A stretch of DNA of 64,000 nucleotides from Rhodospirillaceae bacterium (GTDB lineage Bacteria > Pseudomonadota > Alphaproteobacteria > CACIAM-22H2), in NCBI GenBank assembly GCA_022843945.1, contig JALHMR010000002.1:198073-262072 (forward strand), in the 5' to 3' direction. How positions within the stretch are numbered: the stretch's first letter is position 1; every line of letters starts with the position of its first letter. A program made the position numbers and the translations under genes. The notes under the pieces are model-generated. The model had not been told where the DNA came from and ran no database searches. It saw nothing but the letters and a program-made list of their open reading frames with translations. This document shows positions 1 to 7,727 of this stretch, piece after piece.

Positions 1-573
1 AGGCTGGGCAGGGATGTCGTGGCCCTGCTCGACGGGCTGAAGATCGACAAGGCCAATTTCCTCGGCCTGTCGATGGGCGGCATGACCGGCATGTGGCTGG
101 GCTACAGCGCCGGCAAGCGCTTCGACAAGCTCATCCTGAGCAACACCTCTGGTCACACCACCATGCCTGACGCCTGGACCCAGCGTATCGCCTCGGTCAA
201 GAAGGACGGCATGGAGGCGCTGGCCGCCACCTTGCCGGAGCGCTGGTTCACCGAGGGCTTCCGCAAGTCCAATCCCCAGGCCGTGGCGCGCATCATCGGG
301 CTGGCGGCCAAGACCAGTGCCGCCGGCTATATCGCCTGCTGCGAGGCGATCCGCGAGATGAACCAGCTCGATGCGGTCGGCAGGATCGCCAACCCGACCC
401 TGGTCATCGCCGGGGCGAGCGACCCGGCCACGCCGCCGGCCGCCGGCAAGGCGGTCGCCGACCGCATCAAGGGCAGCAAGTATGTCGAGCTGCCGGCGGC
501 GCACCTGGCGAATGTCGAGCTCGGCGAGCGCTACACCAAGACGGTTCTCGACTTCCTCACGGGAGGGAAATGA
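1..573 (+). CDS. pcaD: 3-oxoadipate enol-lactonase-like alpha/beta hydrolase, 5' end missing
   Basis: The reading frame is open from base 1, so this is the C-terminal 190 residues of a protein that normally has about 260. The nucleophile elbow GLSMGG has its Ser at residue 24 of the visible part. The acid appears in IAGASDP and the base in PAAHLANVE, so the catalytic triad of an alpha/beta hydrolase is complete. PcaD enzymes hydrolyse beta-ketoadipate enol-lactone to 3-oxoadipate in the cytoplasm. The pcaC-like gene overlapping its stop by 4 bases supports this role. An internal GTG at 19 is not a likely start. Because pathway neighbours are mixed (a ligI gene follows), the true substrate may be a related lactone. 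Confidence 0.8.
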   Translation, partial: RLGRDVVALLDGLKIDKANFLGLSMGGMTGMWLGYSAGKRFDKLILSNTSGHTTMPDAWTQRIASVKKDGMEALAATLPERWFTEGFRKSNPQAVARIIGLAAKTSAAGYIACCEAIREMNQLDAVGRIANPTLVIAGASDPATPPAAGKAVADRIKGSKYVELPAAHLANVELGERYTKTVLDFLTGGK

Positions 574-959
574 TGGCCGACGACCGGGAGCGCTACGACG
601 CCGGCATGAAGGTGCGCCGGGCGGTGCTCGGCGACGCCCATGTCGATCGCTCGCTGGAGCGCCGCACGCCCTTCAACCAGGAGTTCCAGGATCTCATCAC
701 CCGCTACGCCTGGGGTGAGATCTGGACACGGCCGGGCCTGCCGCGGCGCGAGCGGAGCCTGATCGTGCTGGCGCTGATGATCGCCCTCAACCGGGCCGAC
801 GAGTTCAAGATGCACGTGCGCGCCGCCTTCAACAACGGTCTGACGCGCGACGACATCAAGGAAGTGATCATGCAATGCGCCATCTACGCCGGCGTGCCGG
901 CGGCGAACTCGGCGTTTCATCAGGCGGAGGAAGTCTTCGCCGCCATGGAGAAGAAATGA
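570..959 (+). CDS. pcaC: 4-carboxymuconolactone decarboxylase family protein
   Basis: The protein has 129 residues, the usual length of a single-domain CMD protein. The segment RSLIVLALMIALNRADEFK followed by HVRAAFNNGL and the C-terminal IYAGVPAANSAFHQA is characteristic of gamma-carboxymuconolactone decarboxylase rather than of AhpD, since there is no CxxC. The known reaction converts 4-carboxymuconolactone to beta-ketoadipate enol-lactone, the substrate of the upstream hydrolase. The ATG overlaps the upstream TGA (ATGA), which implies translational coupling. A second in-frame ATG at 573 is possible. Function is assigned by family and context. Confidence 0.85.
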   Translation: MMADDRERYDAGMKVRRAVLGDAHVDRSLERRTPFNQEFQDLITRYAWGEIWTRPGLPRRERSLIVLALMIALNRADEFKMHVRAAFNNGLTRDDIKEVIMQCAIYAGVPAANSAFHQAEEVFAAMEKK

Positions 960-1912
960 TGCGTTGGCTGCTCGCTCTCATCCTCGTTGCCCTAGCCGTT
1001 CCGGCCGAGGCGCAAACCTACCCGCAGCGCCCGGTGCGCGTGGTGATCGGCTTCGGGCCCGGCGGCGTCGCCGATATCGTCGCCCGCACCGTGGCGCCGA
1101 AGCTGACCGAGGCGCTCGGCCAGCAGGTGGTGGTCGAGAACCGCCCGAGTGCCGGTGGCATCGTCGCCGCCGAGACCGTAGCCAAGGCCGAGCCCGACGG
1201 CCACACGCTGCTGCTGATCAGCGGCGGCAACGCTGTCAGCGCCTCGCTCTACAAGTCGCTGAGCTATGACCCGATCAACGATTTCGCCATGGTCTCCAGC
1301 CTCGGCTTCTTCGACCTCGCCCTGGTCGTCGACCCGTCCTCGCCGATCAAGTCCCTCAAGGACCTGATCCAGGCGGCCAAGGACAAGCCCGGCACGATCA
1401 ACCTCGGCACCATCGGCATCGGCAGCACCCAGCACCTTTCGGGCGAGCTGTTCAAGAGCATGTCCGGGGCGAACATCGTCATCGTCAACTACCGCAACAC
1501 GCCCGGCGTGATGACCGCGCTCAAGGGCGGCGAGATCCAGGTAGCCTTCGAGTTCCTGGCGCCGCTCGCCGGCCAGATCAAGCAGGGCGGGGTGCTGGCG
1601 CTCGGCGCCACCAACAGCAAGCGCTCGGCCATGCTGCCCGAGGTCCCGACCATCAGCGAGAGCGGCCTGGCTGGCTACGAGGCGACCTCGTGGAACGGCA
1701 TCGCGGCGCCCGCCAGGACGCCGGCCGCCGTGATCCGCCGGCTCAACCAGGAGCTGGTCAAGATCGCCGACATGCCCGACGTCAAGGCGCGCCTGCTCGA
1801 GCTCGGCGTCGAGGCGCGCGGCAGCACGCCGGAATGGCTGCGCGACTACTTCCTCGCCGAATCGAAGAAATGGGGCCAGGTGATCGAGCGCGCCGGCATC
1901 GAGAAGCAGTGA
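956..1912 (+). CDS. Bug/TctC-type tripartite tricarboxylate transporter receptor
   Basis: A 318-residue periplasmic binding protein. It begins with a signal peptide (MMRWLLALILVALAVPAEA, cleavage likely before QTYP). The mature protein starts with YPQRPVRVVIGFGPGGVAD, the hallmark of the Bug family, which binds carboxylates through this loop. Family proteins deliver the ligand to TctA/TctB permeases, but none is encoded in this operon. The other TTT genes in the window lie 52 kb away and have their own receptor. The ATG overlaps the pcaC stop (ATGATG; the second ATG at 959 is an alternative). Ligand unknown, plausibly an aromatic or tricarboxylic acid processed by the neighbouring enzymes. 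Confidence 0.88.
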   Translation: MMRWLLALILVALAVPAEAQTYPQRPVRVVIGFGPGGVADIVARTVAPKLTEALGQQVVVENRPSAGGIVAAETVAKAEPDGHTLLLISGGNAVSASLYKSLSYDPINDFAMVSSLGFFDLALVVDPSSPIKSLKDLIQAAKDKPGTINLGTIGIGSTQHLSGELFKSMSGANIVIVNYRNTPGVMTALKGGEIQVAFEFLAPLAGQIKQGGVLALGATNSKRSAMLPEVPTISESGLAGYEATSWNGIAAPARTPAAVIRRLNQELVKIADMPDVKARLLELGVEARGSTPEWLRDYFLAESKKWGQVIERAGIEKQ

Positions 1913-2772
1913 AGTCCTGCCAGCCGCCGGTCGCCCATCCGCGCAAGCCCCGCTACAAGCCGCCGGAAGGGGCCTGCGACGCGCATTGCCACGTCTTCGG
2001 GCCCGCCGACCGGTTCCCTTACGCGCCGGACCGCAGCTACACGCCGCCCGACGCCGGCAAGGAGCGGCTGCGCGCGCTGCATGATCATCTGGGGATCGAG
2101 CGCGCGGTGATCGTGCACGCCAGCTGCCACGGCACCGACATGGCCGTGACCCTCGACGCCATCGCCAGCAGCGGCGGCCGCTACAAGGGCGTGGCCGTGG
2201 TCGACGGCTCGATCAGCGACAAACAGCTCGAGGCGCTGGCCAAGGGCGGCATCTGCGGCATCCGCTTCAACTTCGTCGCCCATCTGGGCGGCATGCCCGA
2301 CCTCGACGTCTTCGACCGCATGCTGGAGCGCATCGCGCCGCTGGGCTGGCATGTGGTGCTGCATCTCGATGCCCAGGACATTCCGGAGCACGCCGTGCGC
2401 ATCGCCCGCATCAAGGTGCCCTTCATCATCGACCATATGGGCCGGGTGCAGGCCAAGAATGGCCTCGACCAGAAGCCGTTCCAGACCCTGCTCGAGCTGA
2501 TGAAGAACCCCAATGCCTGGGTGAAGATCTGCGGGCCGGAGCGCTGCTCGTCGTCTGGGCCGCCGTTCCGCGACGCGCTGCCCTTCGCCAGGCGCCTGGT
2601 CGAGGCGGCGCCCGACCGCATCCTTTGGGGCACGGACTTCCCGCATCCCAATATCGCCGGCACGATGCCGGACGACGGGGACCTGGTCGATCTCTTCGCT
2701 GAAGCCGTCACCGACGAGGCTTTGCGCAAGCGGATCCTCGTCGACAACCCGGCTCGGCTCTACTTCTCCTAA
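1909..2772 (+). CDS. ligI: 2-pyrone-4,6-dicarboxylate hydrolase (amidohydrolase superfamily)
   Basis: The 287-residue protein starts at GTG 1909, overlapping the previous TGA. The motif DAHCHVFGPADRFPYAP (His26, His28), then HASCHGTD, GIRFNF, IDHMGR and WGTDFPHPN follow the order and wording I know from LigI. LigI opens 2-pyrone-4,6-dicarboxylate to 4-oxalomesaconate in the protocatechuate 4,5-cleavage and gallate routes, without a bound metal. The length matches LigI (about 293). Its presence beside pcaC/pcaD, which belong to the 3,4-cleavage route, is unusual. A homologous lactone hydrolase with another substrate is the main alternative. Confidence 0.82.
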   Translation: MKSCQPPVAHPRKPRYKPPEGACDAHCHVFGPADRFPYAPDRSYTPPDAGKERLRALHDHLGIERAVIVHASCHGTDMAVTLDAIASSGGRYKGVAVVDGSISDKQLEALAKGGICGIRFNFVAHLGGMPDLDVFDRMLERIAPLGWHVVLHLDAQDIPEHAVRIARIKVPFIIDHMGRVQAKNGLDQKPFQTLLELMKNPNAWVKICGPERCSSSGPPFRDALPFARRLVEAAPDRILWGTDFPHPNIAGTMPDDGDLVDLFAEAVTDEALRKRILVDNPARLYFS

Positions 2773-2782
2773 GGGTGTAGCC

Positions 2783-3682
2783 ATGACCATCTCCATCGCC
2801 TTCATCGGCTTCGGTGAAGCCGGGCAGCACATCTCCCGTGGGCTGCGCGGCGCCAATTCGGGGCCGATCCGCTGCTATGACATCCTGTTCGACAAAGGAG
2901 GCGAGGGCGCCGAGCGCATCCGCAGCCGCGCGCAGGAGATCGGCGTCACGGCCTGTGCGACGCAGGCGGAAGCGGTGAAGGGTGCGTCCGTGGTGTTCGC
3001 GGCGGTCACAGCCTCCTCCGCCAACGCGGCGGCCTCCGCCACTGCGCCGGCCCTGGTCGCCGGACAGTACTATGTCGACATCAACTCCTGCTCCCCGGCG
3101 GTGAAGCGCCAGAACGCCACCGTGGTCGACAAGGCCGGCGCGCGTTTCGTCGAATCGGCGGTCATGGAATCCGTGCCGCCGCACGGCCACAAGGTGCCGA
3201 TGCTGCTGGCCGGCGCTCATTCAGCGGCGCTGGTCGAGTTGCTCAAGCCGCTGGGCATGCGGGTCGAGGCGGTGGGCGAGACGGTGGGACAGGCCTCCTC
3301 GGTCAAGCTGCTGCGCAGCATCCTGATCAAGGGGCTCGAATCCCTGATGCTCGAATCGCTCTACGTCGCCTCGAATCTCGGTGTCGCCGACCGCGTGCTG
3401 GCCTCGATCCAGGAGACCTATCCGCAGATGGACTGGCAGAAGACGGCCGACTACCTGGTCGGTCGCACGGCGCAGCACGGTGTGCGGCGCGAAGCCGAGA
3501 TGCGCGAGGCGGCGCGCATGCTGCGCGACGTCGGTTTCGAGCCGATCATGGCCGAGGCCATCGCCAACCGCATCGGCTGGTGCGCCAAGACGCTGGCCGG
3601 CCACAAGTGGGAGTCGACCCCCAAGGCCGCCGAGGTCTTCAAGGCGCTCGACACCCGGGTCGCCAAGCGCCCGGCCGCCTGA
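2783..3682 (+). CDS. NAD(P)-dependent dehydrogenase with DUF1932 C-terminal domain
   Basis: A 299-residue cytoplasmic oxidoreductase. The N-terminus IAFIGFGEAGQHISRGL is a Rossmann nucleotide-binding loop. The C-terminal half (from about residue 185, VKLLRSILIKGLESL) resembles the DUF1932 helical domain of 6-phosphogluconate dehydrogenase-like proteins, with the conserved Lys of the beta-hydroxyacid dehydrogenase fold in SSVKLL. Such enzymes usually oxidise a 3-hydroxy acid; the substrate cannot be read from sequence. It follows ligI by 10 bases, so it probably acts in the same pathway, for example on a hydroxy-acid derived from ring cleavage. Confidence 0.75.
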   Translation: MTISIAFIGFGEAGQHISRGLRGANSGPIRCYDILFDKGGEGAERIRSRAQEIGVTACATQAEAVKGASVVFAAVTASSANAAASATAPALVAGQYYVDINSCSPAVKRQNATVVDKAGARFVESAVMESVPPHGHKVPMLLAGAHSAALVELLKPLGMRVEAVGETVGQASSVKLLRSILIKGLESLMLESLYVASNLGVADRVLASIQETYPQMDWQKTADYLVGRTAQHGVRREAEMREAARMLRDVGFEPIMAEAIANRIGWCAKTLAGHKWESTPKAAEVFKALDTRVAKRPAA

Positions 3683-3687
3683 TTTTT

Positions 3688-4104
3688 CTAGGTAGCGCTT
3701 CCGGGGGTGAGCTTGCGCTGCACGCGGCCGTCGAAACGCGCCACGTTGACCACCACGCGTTGATGCGTGCCGTCGCCGATCGGCTCGCGCTCGTCTCGCA
3801 CCGCGACCCTGAAAGTGAGGGTGCGGCCCTCGACCGCGATGAGCTCGGCCGTCGCCTGTACCTTCATGCCGACCGGCGTCGCGGCGAAATGGCGCACGTC
3901 GAGATGAATGCCGAGGCTCTGATGCCCCGGCGGCAGCAGGTGCTCCACCGTGGCCAGCGCCGCGGCTTCGATGACATTGATCATCACCGGCGTGGCCAGG
4001 ACGGCCACCATGCCGCTGCCCACCCGTGGGGCGGTGTGTTCGGCGCCGACCAGCAGATCGGAGGTGCCGACGAGGCCGGGTTTCAGAGTCGAGAGATCGA
4101 TCAT
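3688..4104 (-). CDS. Hotdog-fold thioesterase, FlK (fluoroacetyl-CoA thioesterase)-like
   Basis: A 138-residue protein. The segments VMINVIEAAALATVEHLLPPG and LDVRHFAATPVGMKV match the FlK-type thioesterase family, including the Glu in NVIEAA and the His in VRHFAATPVG that belong to the catalytic set. It probably hydrolyses an acyl-CoA thioester in the cytoplasm. The gene is transcribed against its neighbours, ends 5 bases from the convergent dehydrogenase, and leaves about 95 bases to the divergent dehydratase at 4200. The start is the only upstream ATG. Substrate unknown; resistance to fluoroacetate should not be assumed. Confidence 0.72.
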   Translation of the reverse strand: MIDLSTLKPGLVGTSDLLVGAEHTAPRVGSGMVAVLATPVMINVIEAAALATVEHLLPPGHQSLGIHLDVRHFAATPVGMKVQATAELIAVEGRTLTFRVAVRDEREPIGDGTHQRVVVNVARFDGRVQRKLTPGSAT

Positions 4105-4199
4105 GCGGGCACTATAACCGGCTGATTTGGCGCCCGGCAGGCTTTATCGCCTGTCGGGGAGAGGGTAGGGTGGTGCGCTAAGGGAGAAGCAAAACACAA

Positions 4200-5927
4200 A
4201 TGGACGACAGCAAGAACAAGCCGCCGCACGGCCTTTCCACCCGCCTGGTCAGCTACGGCGACCGCGCTTTTTCGCTCTATATGCGCCGCTCTTTCGCCAG
4301 CTCGATGGGCTACCTGCCCGCGACCCTGTCGAAGCCAGTGATCGGCATCGCCAACTCGGTCAGCGGTTTCAACAACTGCCACCGCCACTTCCCGGAGCTG
4401 CTGGAAGCGGTGAAGCGCGGCGTGCTGCAGGCTGGCGGCCTGCCCATCGACTTCCCGACTGTCTCGCTGGGCGAGGCCTTCCTCAACCCGACCAGCCTCA
4501 TGTTCCGCAACCTGATGGCCATGGACGTGGAGGAGATGGTCCGCGCCCAGCCCATGGATGCCGTGGTGCTGATGGGCGGCTGCGACAAGACCGTACCCGC
4601 GCAGCTCATGGGCGCCATTTCGGCCAACATGCCGGCGATCTATCTCGTGGGCGGGCCGATGATGACCGGCCGTCACAAGGGCGAGCGTCTGGGTGCGTGT
4701 ACCGACTGCCGCCGCTTCTGGGCAAGCTACCGGGCCGGCAAGGTCAGCGCGGAGGAGATCGAAGTGGTCGAAGGCCGCCTGGCCACGACTGCCGGCACCT
4801 GTGCCGTGATGGGCACGGCCAGCACCATGGCCTGCATCACCGAGACGCTGGGCATGATGCTGCCCGGCACGGCGGCGATCCCGGCCGTGCATGCCGACCG
4901 CCTGCGCGCGGCGGAAGCGACGGGCATCGAGGCGGTGCGCCTGTCCCAGAGCAAGATCACCCCGGACAAGATCATCACCAGGAAGTCCGTCGAGAACGCC
5001 ATCCGCTGCCTCATGGCCCTGGGCGGCTCGACCAATGCGGTGATCCATCTGACCGCCGTGGCCGGCCGTGCGGGCATCGACATTCCGCTGCCCTGGCTCA
5101 ACGAGATCAGCGACACGACACCGGTGCTGGTCAACCTCAAGCCGACCGGCTCGCATTACATGGAAGATTTCAACGCCGCGGGCGGCATGAGTGCAGTTTT
5201 GCATGAGCTCAAGCCGCTGCTGCACTTGGACTGCCTGACCGTCACGGGCCAGACCCTGGGCGAGCGGATCGACGCCGACACCGACCCTTACGTCGACCGG
5301 ACGGTGATCCGCTCGATGGCCGAGCCGGTGGAGCCACTGGGCGGCCTGGTCTCGCTGTTCGGCACCCTGGCTCCCCAGGGCGCCATCTTCAAGCGCTCGG
5401 CTGCCGATAAGACGCTGTTCGAGACAGAAGGGCGGGCGGTGGTGTTCTCCTCGCTCGACGACCTCGCGGCGCGCATCGACGATGACAGTCTTGATGTGAA
5501 CGCCAACGATATCCTGGTGCTGCAGAACGCAGGCCCGATCAGCGGCACCGGCATGCCCGAGGCCGGCTACCTGCCGATCCCCGGCAAGCTCGCCCGCGCG
5601 GGGGTCAAGGACATGGTGCGCATCTCCGACGCGCGCATGAGTGGTACGGCTTTCGGCTCCATCGTGCTGCATGTGACGCCGGAGGCGGCGGCCGGCGGGC
5701 CGCTGGCGCTGGTGCGCAACGGCGACCGCATCCGCCTCAGCATCAAGGACAAGAAGCTGGACCTGCTGGTCGATCCGGCCGAGCTGGCCAAGCGCAAGGC
5801 GGTCTGGGAGAAGGAAGCCGCCAAGAAGGTCCAGCCGACACGCGGCTACCAGCAGCTCTACCAGCAGCACGTGCTGCAGGCCGACAAGGGCTGTGACTTC
5901 GATTTCCTGCGCGCGGGGGGCAAATAG
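4200..5927 (+). CDS. IlvD/Edd family dehydratase
   Basis: A 575-residue protein of the dihydroxyacid/sugar-acid dehydratase family. Cysteines that normally bind the Fe-S cluster are seen in NNCHRH, MGGCDKTVPAQ and GTCAVMGTASTMACI. GGSTNAVIHL and the C-terminal RISDARMSGTAFG are further family signatures. ACTDCRRFW is more like the aldonic-acid dehydratases (for example arabonate) than biosynthetic IlvD, so I favour a catabolic sugar or hydroxy acid as substrate. It is followed after 2 bases by a livF-type ATPase gene. It could still be a paralogue acting on branched dihydroxy acids. Confidence 0.8.
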   Translation: MDDSKNKPPHGLSTRLVSYGDRAFSLYMRRSFASSMGYLPATLSKPVIGIANSVSGFNNCHRHFPELLEAVKRGVLQAGGLPIDFPTVSLGEAFLNPTSLMFRNLMAMDVEEMVRAQPMDAVVLMGGCDKTVPAQLMGAISANMPAIYLVGGPMMTGRHKGERLGACTDCRRFWASYRAGKVSAEEIEVVEGRLATTAGTCAVMGTASTMACITETLGMMLPGTAAIPAVHADRLRAAEATGIEAVRLSQSKITPDKIITRKSVENAIRCLMALGGSTNAVIHLTAVAGRAGIDIPLPWLNEISDTTPVLVNLKPTGSHYMEDFNAAGGMSAVLHELKPLLHLDCLTVTGQTLGERIDADTDPYVDRTVIRSMAEPVEPLGGLVSLFGTLAPQGAIFKRSAADKTLFETEGRAVVFSSLDDLAARIDDDSLDVNANDILVLQNAGPISGTGMPEAGYLPIPGKLARAGVKDMVRISDARMSGTAFGSIVLHVTPEAAAGGPLALVRNGDRIRLSIKDKKLDLLVDPAELAKRKAVWEKEAAKKVQPTRGYQQLYQQHVLQADKGCDFDFLRAGGK

Positions 5928-5929
5928 CC

Positions 5930-6643
5930 ATGGCGGAGATGCTGCTCGAAGCCTCGGACCTGCACACCTATTACGGGCCGAGCCATGTGCTGCGCGGCAT
6001 CAGCCTGAATGTGCGCCGGGGCGAGGCGATCAGCCTGATGGGCCGCAACGGCATGGGCAAGACCACGACCCTGCGCAGCCTGGTCGGCCTGACCGCGCCG
6101 CGCCGCGGCAAGGTGGCGCTCTGCGGCCGCGAGATCACCGGCCGGCCGACGCACGAGATCGCCCGCCTGGGCATCGCGCTGGTGCCCGAAGGGCGCGGCA
6201 TCTTCCCCAATCTGCGGGTGCGCGAGCAACTCATCATGGCGGCGCGGCCGGGCACGGACGGGCGGCAGGACTGGACGCTCGAGCGGGTGATCGGTCTGTT
6301 CCCGCGCCTGGCCGAGCGGGCCGAGAATTACGGCAACCAGCTTTCCGGCGGCGAGCAGCAGATGCTGACCATCGGCCGGGCGCTGATGACCAACCCGGAC
6401 CTGCTGATGCTCGACGAGGCGACCGAGGGCCTGGCGCCGCTGGTGCGCAAGGAGATCTGGCGCGTCATCCAGCTGATCAAGGCCGCGGGGATCGCCACCA
6501 TCATCGTCGACAAGGACATCAAGGCCCTGAGCACGATCAGCGACCGCAGCCTGGTCATCGCCAAGGGCCGCATCGTCTTCGAAGGCCCGACCGCCGATCT
6601 CGTCGCCCAGCCGGAGATCACGGCGAAGTACCTGGGGGTCTAG
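5930..6643 (+). CDS. livF: Branched-chain amino acid type ABC transporter ATP-binding protein (LivF)
   Basis: A 237-residue ATPase. Walker A GRNGMGKTT, signature LSGGEQQMLTIGRAL and Walker B LLMLDEATEGLAP are all present. The short length and the LDEATEGLAP wording are typical of LivF rather than LivG. LivF works as one of two ATPases with LivG and the LivHM permeases at the inner membrane. No livG, livH or livM lies in the window, so this copy is an orphan at the end of its operon. Its partners may be upstream of base 1. Translation is probably coupled to the dehydratase (2-base gap). Confidence 0.85.
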   Translation: MAEMLLEASDLHTYYGPSHVLRGISLNVRRGEAISLMGRNGMGKTTTLRSLVGLTAPRRGKVALCGREITGRPTHEIARLGIALVPEGRGIFPNLRVREQLIMAARPGTDGRQDWTLERVIGLFPRLAERAENYGNQLSGGEQQMLTIGRALMTNPDLLMLDEATEGLAPLVRKEIWRVIQLIKAAGIATIIVDKDIKALSTISDRSLVIAKGRIVFEGPTADLVAQPEITAKYLGV

Positions 6644-6665
6644 CCGGGGGCTTTTGGGGGAAGGC

Positions 6666-7322
6666 ATGATGAAAGCACTTGTCGTCTTCGTGCTGGCCAT
6701 GGGACTCACGGCCTGCATCGTCCTGCAGCACGATATGTCGGACCTCAACCCGCGCGCTCCGGACCCTCCGGAGGAGAAGATCGCCGGCTCCTATGTAGTG
6801 GCGTTGGTTGGCAACCTCGACCAGCCTGTCAAATCGGCGATGATCAACAAGGCCTACAATCCATACTTTGCAGCCCGTTTGAACAGGCCTTCGTCGGAAA
6901 CGACGATTGCCGTGGGTGAGCCGTTGCGCAAGACGATGATCGGCGCCTTTCGGGATGCCATGTCCAACCCGCAATTTGTGAGCAGTGAGGCCGAAGCCCG
7001 CTCGGCCGTGGGATCGGGCAGGGGAGCGATCATCATCGCTTTCATGTCGGGAAATTCCCAGGCCAGCAAGCAGGAAGGACAAGGCCTCATGAACGTCACC
7101 AGCTCGGCCGTCATTACCCTGCTCGGGAATGCGACCGTCATCCGTCCCGATGGCAAGGAGGAGACGGTTCCTTTTTCCGCCGTCGGCAACCACTCGAATA
7201 CGACCCGCGGTTTCGATCAGGATCTGCCCGCCACCAGGACGGCCGCTGAATCTGCCGTGACCATTTTCGCCCGCAAGGCTGTCGCCACCGCACAATACGC
7301 CCTGGCGAGGTTGGGCTCCTGA
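6666..7322 (+). CDS. Putative lipoprotein of unknown function
   Basis: A 218-residue protein with a lipoprotein signal (MMKALVVFVLAMGLTAC, lipobox LTAC, lipidation at Cys17). I start it at ATG 6666; an in-frame TTG at 6654 lacks merit. The body has no family I recognise. The central part (ARSAVGSGRGAIIIAF) and C-terminal TRTAAESAVTIFARKAV are Ala-rich and probably helical. It is followed by a smaller lipoprotein gene whose C-terminus looks similar. Codon use and GC content are slightly lower than in the flanking enzymes. Probably anchored to the outer membrane or periplasmic face. Confidence 0.65.
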   Translation: MMKALVVFVLAMGLTACIVLQHDMSDLNPRAPDPPEEKIAGSYVVALVGNLDQPVKSAMINKAYNPYFAARLNRPSSETTIAVGEPLRKTMIGAFRDAMSNPQFVSSEAEARSAVGSGRGAIIIAFMSGNSQASKQEGQGLMNVTSSAVITLLGNATVIRPDGKEETVPFSAVGNHSNTTRGFDQDLPATRTAAESAVTIFARKAVATAQYALARLGS

Positions 7323-7406
7323 AGCCGCCACGCCGATCTGCGCGTAACCGATAGTCGCCCGACAAGGGCCCGGGCGAGGTTCTGCCTCGTGGTTCCCGGG
7401 GGACCG

Positions 7407-7667
7407 ATGAAGCGGGCGGGTCTAATCGTTGTTCTGGTGCTGCTCGGCGGCTGCGCTCCGAGCGTTAGCGGTTTCAATCCGCCGGCCGTCACCCCGGCCG
7501 AGCGGGTTCCTGGCAATGCCCAGCATCAGGCTTTTGACTCCAGCCGCAACATGACGGCCGCGAAAACCACGACCGAGGAGGCAATGGCGCGCTTTGCCGC
7601 CAGTGCCGTGTCAGCCATCGCCCTGGCCCGCAGATCCAACGCCATCGCGCCGGTCTCCGATCGCTGA
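7407..7667 (+). CDS. Small putative lipoprotein
   Basis: An 86-residue protein beginning at ATG 7407 with a clear lipobox (MKRAGLIVVLVLLGGC, Cys16). The mature part is about 70 residues, starting APSVSGFNPPAV. No known domain. Its C-terminal segment (KTTTEEAMARFAASAVSAI) resembles the C-terminus of the preceding lipoprotein, so it may be a shortened tandem paralogue. It ends just before a strong hairpin that serves mainly the opposite strand. An upstream in-frame GTG at 7389 would add six residues before the signal and is less likely. Confidence 0.55.
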   Translation: MKRAGLIVVLVLLGGCAPSVSGFNPPAVTPAERVPGNAQHQAFDSSRNMTAAKTTTEEAMARFAASAVSAIALARRSNAIAPVSDR

Positions 7668-7671
7668 GCCG

Positions 7672-7708
7672 GAAAAGAAAACGGCGGCCGGGTTGATCCG
7701 GCCGCCGT
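7672..7708 (-). terminator. Rho-independent terminator of the TAXI-TRAP operon
   Basis: A perfect 11-base-pair GC stem (arms 7681-7691 and 7698-7708) has a 6-base loop. On the minus strand it is followed by a T-rich run (TTTTCTTTT), 20 bases after the receptor stop codon. On the plus strand the stem is not followed by Ts, so it is unlikely to end the lipoprotein transcript efficiently. Confidence 0.8.
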
Positions 7709-7727
7709 CTCAGTCAGGTTCTCTTCC

